Origin: Actinomycetota bacterium
GTDB taxonomy: Bacteria > Actinomycetota > Actinomycetes > S36-B12 > UBA10799
Reading direction: 5' to 3'
Assembly: GCA_030837395.1 (NCBI GenBank)
Contig: JAUPKO010000257.1
Span: 1-6,628 of the forward strand
Length of the DNA stretch: 6,628 nucleotides
Shown here: piece after piece, positions 1 to 5,354 of the stretch
How the letters are laid out: the number at the start of each line of letters is the position of its first letter
Numbering within the stretch: position 1 is the stretch's first letter
The notes under the pieces: generated by a model
Seen by the model: the letters and a program-made list of their open reading frames with translations, nothing else
Database searches by the model: none
Told to the model about the DNA's origin: nothing
Program-made: the position numbers and the translations under genes

Positions 1-930
1 CGTGGCGGTGAGTGCCTCCTGCTGCGGCAGTGCCTCGGCGGTGGCAGCCTCGGCACAAAACTGTTGCGCTGCCCGGAGGGCAGTCCCGCCTTCCGAGGTC
101 AGGGCCGCAAGCGCACCGTCGAGCACCTCGGGTGCCACGATCGCCGGCGGCGGGTTCAACTCCGTCGGCGCCACAACTCGATCAGCAGCCACCACGCGGG
201 CGGTGTGATCCGAGGCGGTCCGGCGCGCGGCCTCGGCGACCTCGTCGAGGCCGCGGCCCACCAGCAGCAGGGCAAGTTCGCCGCTGCCGGCGGGGGCCAC
301 GGCCGGTGCCGCGGGCTCTTCGTCCGCGAACGGGGGCGAGGCCGGCGCCGTGGCCGCGATGGCGGCGAATCGACACGCGCCGTTGGCATCGCGCAGATCC
401 ACCAGGGCACTGGACGGAGCATCGTGGCGCAACCAGATCCAGGCCTGCGCGGCCAGCGCGGTGGCCTCGGCGCTGGCCGCTGGCAACACCACGACGGCAT
501 CGACGCGCGGTTGGTCGACGGCGTCGAGGAGGTCATCGAGGGCCTGCAGGGTGGTGCGGGTGGTACGGGCGTCCACGCCTATCCACACGCGTGCCTGCCG
601 GGGGTGGCGTGCGGCGACCTCTGCCAGCGTCGATTCGGCCTGCGCGGCCGACGTGTCGCCCGACAGCAGGACCAACACGGGAGGGATCCCCCGCCGACTG
701 GCCGATGTGAACGTTGCTGCAGCGGCCGGTGTGGGTGGTTCCGCGGCGGGTGTGCGTGGATCGGGGGGCGCCGCGGGCTCGGGTGGCTGGACACCCTCGG
801 CCCCGCCGGGCGGCACCACTTGCGCACCCGGGAGGCGGTTGCGCAGCACGTCGGCGACGGCCGTCATGACGGCACCTCGGGGGTGGATCGTGATGGGGGG
901 CGGCGCGGCGAGCGCGGTGGTGTCGTCCAT
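1..930 (-). CDS. Hypothetical Ala/Pro-rich protein, N-terminal 310 residues (C-terminus beyond left edge)
   Basis: I do not recognise this protein. The frame stays open from the ATG at 930 to the window edge without a stop. It shows strong G/C third-position bias and a normal Ala/Val/Leu/Asp composition, whereas the overlapping plus-strand frames are Arg/Gly/His-rich shadows. An in-frame TAG lies just upstream (943-945 on the plus strand), so the start is ATG 930 or ATG 867. The latter has GAGGTG six bases upstream and begins MTAVADVL. From ATG 930: residues 1-38 are mixed, 39-80 form a Pro/Ala-rich linker, 84-190 look like an alternating strand/helix region (VLVLLSGD near 85-92, RVWIGVD 114-120, DAVVVLP 144-150). 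A second acidic/Pro linker lies at 195-216, then another strand/helix stretch begins ELALLLVGRG at 218-227. No signal peptide or membrane segment is visible. The gene diverges from the transpeptidase. The coding call is firm; the function is unknown. Confidence 0.75.
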   Translation of the reverse strand, partial: MDDTTALAAPPPITIHPRGAVMTAVADVLRNRLPGAQVVPPGGAEGVQPPEPAAPPDPRTPAAEPPTPAAAATFTSASRRGIPPVLVLLSGDTSAAQAESTLAEVAARHPRQARVWIGVDARTTRTTLQALDDLLDAVDQPRVDAVVVLPAASAEATALAAQAWIWLRHDAPSSALVDLRDANGACRFAAIAATAPASPPFADEEPAAPAVAPAGSGELALLLVGRGLDEVAEAARRTASDHTARVVAADRVVAPTELNPPPAIVAPEVLDGALAALTSEGGTALRAAQQFCAEAATAEALPQQEALTAT

Positions 931-939
931 GGCCGCCCC

Positions 940-945
940 AGGCTA
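940..945 (-). promoter_or_regulatory. Candidate -10 hexamer TAGCCT for the left-edge gene
   Basis: On the minus strand TAGCCT fits the actinobacterial -10 pattern TAnnnT and ends nine bases before ATG 930. If used, transcription would start at or within a few bases of that ATG, giving a leaderless or nearly leaderless mRNA. I see no convincing -35 element. The alternative start at 867, which has its own ribosome-binding site, would also be served by it. This rests on a short motif only. Confidence 0.25.
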
Positions 946-1008
946 TCCGGCCCCGCGTCGGTCGCGGTCCACCACGCGCCGCGGTCACGACGTCGCCCGC
1001 ACCGACCG

Positions 1009-1022
1009 CGGCCTCGAGGCCG
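1009..1022. promoter_or_regulatory. 14-bp perfect palindrome, possible operator in the divergent intergenic region
   Basis: CGGCCTCGAGGCCG is a perfect inverted repeat without a spacer. It lies in the 122-bp gap between the divergent left-edge gene and the L,D-transpeptidase. It ends seven bases before the candidate -10 hexamer (1029-1034), where a bound repressor could block polymerase. In DNA this GC-rich, a 14-bp palindrome is expected about once by chance in a window this size, so only its location argues for function. No regulator family is suggested by the sequence. Confidence 0.25.
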
Positions 1023-1028
1023 ACGGAT

Positions 1029-1047
1029 TACCATGACCCGACGGAGG
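1029..1047 (+). promoter_or_regulatory. Candidate -10 (TACCAT) and clear ribosome-binding site for the L,D-transpeptidase
   Basis: GGAGG at 1043-1047 is a strong Shine-Dalgarno sequence, five bases before GTG 1053. It decides the start, because the in-frame GTG at 1047 overlaps the Shine-Dalgarno itself. TACCAT at 1029-1034 fits TAnnnT and would give a very short 5' leader. No good -35 is seen. The ribosome-binding site is convincing; the -10 is speculative. Confidence 0.45.
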
Positions 1048-1052
1048 TGGCT

Positions 1053-1955
1053 GTGAAGCATCGGGCGAATCAGGACCGGGGCCTGCCCTGGCTCGTGCCT
1101 GCCGCGCTGATCGGCGCGGTCCTCTCGTTGGGCGCGATCCCGGCAGCGGTGATGGTGCTCGCCACCCCAGACGAGGACGCACCCGTCAGCGCTCCGTCGT
1201 CCCCACCGTTCGCGCTCGTGGATGACTCCCTGCCCACCGCTGAGGAACTCGCCGTTCACGGGGAATTGCCGGACCCCGCCGCCGCGGCGCCTGCCGAGTT
1301 GCCCGCGGAGGGCACCGAAGCCACCGAGGAGGCCCCCACCAAACGCCTCGGCGAAGTCTGGGCAGGCACCACCGTGCTGCGCGTCGGAGACTCCGGCCTG
1401 CCGGTGAAGTTCGTTCAACAGCGCTTGACCATGGCCGGCATCGAAGTACCCGAGAACGGCCAATACGACGACGCCATGGCCGCCGCCGTGACGCGCCTGC
1501 AGCAGAAGTTCGACCTCACAGCCTCCGGTCGGGTCAACCGCTACACCCTGACCACGCTGGCGCAGATCACCGGCCGCGGCCCAGGGCTGCCCGCCGAATG
1601 CCTCACGGGCACCGTGCTGTGCATCGACAAGACCCAGAAGGTCGTCCGGCTGGTGGTGGACGGCACCCCGGAGGTCACCCTCGACGCCCGATTCGGCTCG
1701 TTCGGCACTGCCACCAATGAGGGGCTGTTCGAGGTCTACGAGAAGCGCGCCGACGACTGGTCCGACGAGTTCGGCGTGCCGATGCGCTACTCGATGTACT
1801 TCTCTGGCGGCCAGGCGATCCACTACTCGGACTTCTTCGCCACCGAGGGCTACTCGGGCGCGTCGCACGGGTGCGTCAACACCCGCGATCTGGAGGCCAC
1901 CGCGGCCATGTTCGACATGGTGTCCGAGGGCACGTCCGTGTACGTCTACACGTGA
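1053..1955 (+). CDS. Membrane-anchored L,D-transpeptidase with peptidoglycan-binding domain (YkuD family)
   Basis: A 300-residue enzyme expected to form 3-3 cross-links between peptidoglycan stem peptides outside the membrane, by acyl transfer through a catalytic cysteine. Residues 1-10 are short and basic and 11-37 form a hydrophobic segment with no lipobox, so this is a signal anchor or uncleaved signal. A Pro/Ala/Glu-rich spacer covers about 38-103. Residues 106-172 match a PG_binding_1 domain (LRVGDSGLPVKFVQQRL, later AVTRLQQKF and GRVNRYTLTTL). Residues 187-300 are the YkuD domain, with His257 and the active-site motif SHGCVN at 271-276 (Cys274 the nucleophile). Cys183 and Cys190 flank the domain entry and may form a disulfide; this paired-cysteine form (CLTGTVLCIDK) recurs in actinobacterial homologues I know. 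The PG-binding layout differs from the Ig-like domains of mycobacterial Ldt enzymes. The stop overlaps the next gene's start. Family call is firm; physiological role is inferred. Confidence 0.93.
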   Translation: MKHRANQDRGLPWLVPAALIGAVLSLGAIPAAVMVLATPDEDAPVSAPSSPPFALVDDSLPTAEELAVHGELPDPAAAAPAELPAEGTEATEEAPTKRLGEVWAGTTVLRVGDSGLPVKFVQQRLTMAGIEVPENGQYDDAMAAAVTRLQQKFDLTASGRVNRYTLTTLAQITGRGPGLPAECLTGTVLCIDKTQKVVRLVVDGTPEVTLDARFGSFGTATNEGLFEVYEKRADDWSDEFGVPMRYSMYFSGGQAIHYSDFFATEGYSGASHGCVNTRDLEATAAMFDMVSEGTSVYVYT

Positions 1956-3076
1956 GCGGGGACCACGACCGGCCCGGCTCGTCCGCCGCTAGCAGCGCCG
2001 ACGAGCCCTCGCTGATCACCGATCCCGCTGCCGCCGCCGCAGTCTTGGCGGCGGGTGGGCTGGTGGGGCTGCCGACCGAGACGGTGTACGGCCTCGCCGC
2101 GGATGCCCGCAACCCGGACGCCGTCCGCCGGGTGTTTCAGGCCAAGGGTCGACCGGCGGACCACCCGATGATTGTGCATCTCGCGGCCAGCGACCACATG
2201 GCGGCCTGGGCGATGGCGGTGGCGCCGGAACTGCAAGAGCTGGCCGACCGACACTGGCCCGGACCGTTGACGCTCGTGGTGCCCAAGGCGCCCTGGGTGC
2301 CCGATGCGATCACCGGCGGTCAGTCGACGGTGGCCATCCGGGTGCCGGCGCACGGGTTGGCGCGGGAGGTGATCCGACTCCTCGGGCAGGCATCGGCAGG
2401 CCCCGTGCCTGCCGGGGTGGTGGCGCCGAGCGCGAATATGTTCGGCCAGGTGAGCCCGACCACAGCCGAGCACGTGCGCCGCGGACTGGCGGATCGGCTG
2501 GAGCGGCGGGACGCGATCCTAGACGGCGGACCGTGCACGGTGGGCGTCGAGTCGACGATCGTGACGTGGCTGGACGGTGCCGTGCGAGTGCTGCGCCCAG
2601 GTGCCGTGGGGCTGTCAGTCTCGGCGTCGGCCGGTGACGCTGCGGAGGTGGCGGCTAACGCTGGGAAGCTCGCGGTGGACGCCGGCTCGGTGGCGCCGCG
2701 GGTGCCGGGGGCGTTGGCCAGCCACTACGCCCCGCAGGCCCAGGTGGTGGTGGTCCAGGAGGCCAGGGAGGTGACTGGCGCCCTCGACCGAACAGTTGAT
2801 GGTGACACCCCCGGCGGCACGCACACCCCCGGCGGCACGCACACCCCCGGCGGCACCGTCGGGCTGCTGGCACCGGACGAGGTGCCGACACCGGCGGGCT
2901 GGGTTCGGCTCGCTGCGCCACACGACAGCGCCGACTACGCGCGGCAGTTGTATGACGCCCTGCGCCGGGCCGATGACGAGCAGGTGGCGGTTGTGGTGGC
3001 GGTCCCGCCGCGTGGCGGCGGTCCGTTGGCGGCTGCGATCGCCGACCGCCTGCAACGCGCGTCGGCCGGCCGCTGA
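1952..3076 (+). CDS. tsaC: L-threonylcarbamoyladenylate synthase, Sua5/TsaC2 type
   Basis: A cytoplasmic 374-residue enzyme that makes threonylcarbamoyl-AMP from threonine, bicarbonate and ATP. This is the first step of t6A37 modification of ANN-decoding tRNAs, after which the TsaD complex transfers the group. The YrdC domain spans about 25-215, with LPTETVYGLAADA at 40-52, the KGRP nucleotide/substrate motif at 65-68, RHWPGPLTLVV at 100-110, VAIRVP at 127-132, APSAN at 158-162 and VESTIV at 199-204. The Sua5 linker (PGALASHYAP, 252-261) and a C-terminal Sua5 domain (to about 372) show the long bacterial form rather than short TsaC. GTG 1952 is chosen because it overlaps the transpeptidase stop as GTGA; the frame's longer extension to 1871 would lie inside that gene. 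Residues 286-302 hold a TPGGTH repeat not usual in the family. Position 71 is His where many homologues have Asn in the KGRPxxNPL stretch. The family call is very secure. Confidence 0.95.
   Translation: MSGDHDRPGSSAASSADEPSLITDPAAAAAVLAAGGLVGLPTETVYGLAADARNPDAVRRVFQAKGRPADHPMIVHLAASDHMAAWAMAVAPELQELADRHWPGPLTLVVPKAPWVPDAITGGQSTVAIRVPAHGLAREVIRLLGQASAGPVPAGVVAPSANMFGQVSPTTAEHVRRGLADRLERRDAILDGGPCTVGVESTIVTWLDGAVRVLRPGAVGLSVSASAGDAAEVAANAGKLAVDAGSVAPRVPGALASHYAPQAQVVVVQEAREVTGALDRTVDGDTPGGTHTPGGTHTPGGTVGLLAPDEVPTPAGWVRLAAPHDSADYARQLYDALRRADDEQVAVVVAVPPRGGGPLAAAIADRLQRASAGR
2805..2856 (+). repeat. 18-bp tandem repeat, nearly three perfect copies, inside the synthase gene
   Basis: The unit ACACCCCCGGCGGCACGC starts at 2805, 2823 and 2841, the last copy lacking its final two bases. 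The copies are identical at DNA level. Being a multiple of three, the array adds TPGGTH, TPGGTH, TPGGT to the protein without shifting frame. It sits in the C-terminal Sua5 domain between the segment beginning with the hydrophobic strand VVVV and the strand VGLLAP, probably in a surface loop. Identity at synonymous positions suggests recent slippage expansion. Confidence 0.9.
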
Positions 3077-3091
3077 CCGGCCCGTGGTCAG
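3064..3091. terminator. Possible bidirectional hairpin at convergent gene ends (no T-tract)
   Basis: Two alternative GC-rich stems cover the 11-bp gap between convergent genes. GGCCGG (3064-3069) pairs with CCGGCC (3077-3082) around a 7-base loop that contains the synthase TGA. CTGACC (3073-3078) pairs with GGTCAG (3086-3091) around a 7-base loop, and here the two stop codons, one per strand, occupy opposite arms. Neither stem is followed by a run of T, so any termination would be of the T-less actinobacterial type or only steric. The stems are visible; the function is inferred. Confidence 0.3.
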
Positions 3092-5217
3092 GGCGGGGTC
3101 ACCACCGCGGGATCGCGATCGGCGATGATGAATTCCAGCGGTTCGTTGGCTTGCGCCGCGGCATCCACCAGTGACTCCACCTGGTCCAGGTCCGGCAGCG
3201 AGTCGAGGGTGGTGACGTTGACACCCCACTTGCTCAGGGTGGCATTGATCGAATCGCGGGCCGCCGCGAACTTGCGCGCCACGAGGCGCCGCCGGGCCCA
3301 CTCCACCTCGCGGCGGCGAAGGGCCTCCTCGATAGCGCGCCGCTGCTCGTCGGTGACCGTCATCCGGTAGGCGGCCAGGATCGCATCGACGGTGTCGATC
3401 CGATAGTCGTGGCCCCGCCGCTCGAAGGTGCCGGGGCGGAAGTTCATCCCGTTCTTCAGGTCGACCAGCGTGAGCACGAACGTGGTGATGGGTCGCCAGA
3501 GCACCTCGCGCGGAACCTTGGGCGGGCGGGTATCCGGCCGCCCCATCCACCAGGGCGGGCGGACCACGATGCGGTAGCCGAACTTGTTCACCGGATCGTC
3601 GTGGTGGACCACCATGAGGTGCCGCATGGCCTGCCGTTGCCGATCGGCGTAATGCTCAAGCGCCGCTGGTTCGGACACTGCCAGCATGAGGCCGTCCGGA
3701 TCGAACCGCTCGCGGTGCTGGATCCAAGAGTTCCAGGACATCGTGCGGAACGGCACCCCGAGGTAGAGCCCGCCGTCGATGGCCAACTCGTCGAAGGCGA
3801 CCGAACCCTTGGGGTAGGCGATGTCGAGCGCCACCTGGGCCCCCAGACTCTCGCCGAACTGCACCACCCGGGGCCTGCGCTCGGGGGGCAAGTGACTGAC
3901 CCGCTCGGCGATGCCGGCCAGCACCAGCCGCTGCAGTTCGGCACCATCACCGGTGTCGTTCAGAGCCAAGGCCGACGGCACCAGTGCGTACTGCGGCATG
4001 ACGATCGCGCAGTCGCCGCCGGTGAGGTACTCCAAGGCCTCGGCGAACACATAGGACACGTATCCCACGCCGGTGGGTGAGGCCACGCAGATAGTGGACT
4101 TCTCGAACGCCCCCAGGGCCGTCATCTCGGCCAGGCACAGGTCGGCCCGTTCCCGTGCCGTTCCAGCCGCCTCGAACCCGGCCACGACGCGGATCGGCGA
4201 CTGTGCCGGTGCACCGGTGACGGCGGTGATCTCGGTGGGGGTGAGGGCCATCAGCACGAATCGACGGCCCTCCTTACCGATGGTGTCGAAGGGGATCAAC
4301 GAGCGGGGCCCGGAGGTCACGAAGTCGCTATCTGGGGCGTCGGGGTAGGCGGCCTCCACCACATCGCCCTTGCGTTCCACCCGACGCTTGACCGTGCTCA
4401 GCGCCCACACGCCCAAGCCGCCGAACATGCCCAGGGCGACGGCATGGCCCACCCAGGGGCTGCCCACCTCCACCGGTCCCACATGCCCGTACAGCAGGTC
4501 TGATACCCGTCGAGCGACGATCTGTTCGGTGCCCACGACCGCCAGCAAGCCGACACCCGCGACCGCCCCGACGCCGGCCGCCTTCACCGTGTCCGGCACA
4601 TTGGACTTCTCCACCGCCCGCCGATCCGGATCCACCAGACCGAAGCGCACCGCCCGCCGACGGCGGCCGATGACGCCCAAGGCGGCCAACCCCGCCCCGA
4701 GCGCGGCATCGACGAGGAGACTGCGATTGCGCCACCGCTGAGTGGGTCCGAACGCGCCCAGGGCCTCGTCTGCGGCCGTCACGAGGATGTTCGCGGCGCC
4801 ACCCATCATGGCGAAGTGCGCAACGAACCGCGTGAGCGAACGCTGCATGGGCTCATCCGGATCCGGTGGCCACGCCCGCTCAACGGCGACGCCAGTGGTG
4901 ATGAACGCCAGGTCGACCAGGAGTTGCGCCGTGACCGGCGCTCGGCGATCGCGCACGGTGTGATCGCCGCTGGCGTAGAGCGCGAGGGTCTCCGCCGCGG
5001 CCGATGACGAGGCTGTGAGCAGGTAGTGAGCCGAGGCCGACACCCCCGTGGCCAGGGCCTGGTCGGTGGCGCCGCGCGGCAATAGCCCGCGCGCGTACGA
5101 CCCGCCGACGGACACCGCGGCACCGATGACGCCCGCGCGCACGGACGGCAGGGTCGGGGCCGTCCGTAGCCGCGGCATCACACGTCGGACGAATCCGGGC
5201 AGGTGGATGAGCGCCAT
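3088..5217 (-). CDS. Multi-pass membrane protein with C-terminal alpha/beta-hydrolase domain (Abhydrolase_9 family)
   Basis: A 709-residue putative serine hydrolase fused to a membrane domain; substrate unknown. Residues 25-275 hold about six hydrophobic segments (near 55-80, 94-112, 131-148, 166-184, 211-235, 255-275, with a weaker one at 27-45), fitting the Abhydrolase_9_N region. Residues 300-620 fit the Abhydrolase_9 domain: ASPTGVGYV at 379-387, a GDCAIVMPQYALVPS segment at 401-415, and nucleophile elbow FGESLG at 454-459 (Ser457). HHDDPVNKF (538-546) offers an acid, and His603 in GHDYR is a candidate catalytic histidine; these two assignments are inferred. Residues 620-660 are a charged, helical Arg/Glu-rich tail. 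The frame stays open upstream to 5397, but that would overlap the divergent FUSC gene and its translation lacks family character. ATG 5217 (MALIHLPG) is preferred, with a -10-like hexamer seven bases upstream. It converges with the synthase gene and diverges from FUSC. Family placement is confident from motifs recalled; a role in envelope lipid or ester turnover is only a guess. Confidence 0.88.
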   Translation of the reverse strand: MALIHLPGFVRRVMPRLRTAPTLPSVRAGVIGAAVSVGGSYARGLLPRGATDQALATGVSASAHYLLTASSSAAAETLALYASGDHTVRDRRAPVTAQLLVDLAFITTGVAVERAWPPDPDEPMQRSLTRFVAHFAMMGGAANILVTAADEALGAFGPTQRWRNRSLLVDAALGAGLAALGVIGRRRRAVRFGLVDPDRRAVEKSNVPDTVKAAGVGAVAGVGLLAVVGTEQIVARRVSDLLYGHVGPVEVGSPWVGHAVALGMFGGLGVWALSTVKRRVERKGDVVEAAYPDAPDSDFVTSGPRSLIPFDTIGKEGRRFVLMALTPTEITAVTGAPAQSPIRVVAGFEAAGTARERADLCLAEMTALGAFEKSTICVASPTGVGYVSYVFAEALEYLTGGDCAIVMPQYALVPSALALNDTGDGAELQRLVLAGIAERVSHLPPERRPRVVQFGESLGAQVALDIAYPKGSVAFDELAIDGGLYLGVPFRTMSWNSWIQHRERFDPDGLMLAVSEPAALEHYADRQRQAMRHLMVVHHDDPVNKFGYRIVVRPPWWMGRPDTRPPKVPREVLWRPITTFVLTLVDLKNGMNFRPGTFERRGHDYRIDTVDAILAAYRMTVTDEQRRAIEEALRRREVEWARRRLVARKFAAARDSINATLSKWGVNVTTLDSLPDLDQVESLVDAAAQANEPLEFIIADRDPAVVTPP

Positions 5218-5224
5218 ACCGGGC

Positions 5225-5230
5225 ACGCTA
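5225..5230 (-). promoter_or_regulatory. Candidate leaderless -10 (TAGCGT) for the membrane hydrolase
   Basis: On the minus strand TAGCGT matches TAnnnT and is followed by exactly seven bases (GCCCGGT) and then ATG 5217. That is the spacing of leaderless promoters in actinobacteria, where transcription begins at the start codon. Consistent with this, no Shine-Dalgarno sequence precedes the ATG. A -35 element is not recognisable. The motif is short and the call tentative. Confidence 0.4.
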
Positions 5231-5341
5231 GCCGACACCGCGTTGGGATGGGGCCGCATCGCCTGCCGCGCGCTGACCACCTCCTGGCGCGGGGGCCACC
5301 TGGGGGTTTCCTCGGCCCGCCGCGCCTGGACCTCGCGGTGG

Positions 5342-5347
5342 TTTACT
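5342..5347 (+). promoter_or_regulatory. Weak candidate -10 (TTTACT) for the FUSC gene
   Basis: TTTACT shares four of six positions with TATAAT and is followed by seven bases (GGCCCCC) and then ATG 5355, the same spacing as on the opposite strand for the hydrolase. It is AT-richer than its surroundings. It lacks the usual A at position two, and no -35 is evident. The ATG has only a distant, poor GGTGG as a possible ribosome-binding site, which makes a leaderless transcript plausible. The 137-bp region 5218-5354 holds nothing else I can name. Confidence 0.25.
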
Positions 5348-5354
5348 GGCCCCC

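Noticed and set aside
64..1056. Long plus-strand open frame whose stop overlaps the transpeptidase start, as if in an operon with it
   Set aside because: Its translation is dominated by Arg, Gly and His with no family features, and it lies antisense to a minus-strand frame with proper third-position G/C bias. It is a GC-rich shadow frame.
864..1868. 334-codon minus-strand open frame antisense to the L,D-transpeptidase
   Set aside because: The plus strand encodes recognisable PG-binding and YkuD domains here. The antisense product is low-complexity in character and matches nothing.
2615..3550. 311-codon minus-strand frame spanning the synthase and hydrolase ends
   Set aside because: It overlaps two well-supported genes in other frames, and its composition (Arg/Gly/His/Pro) is that of a shadow frame.
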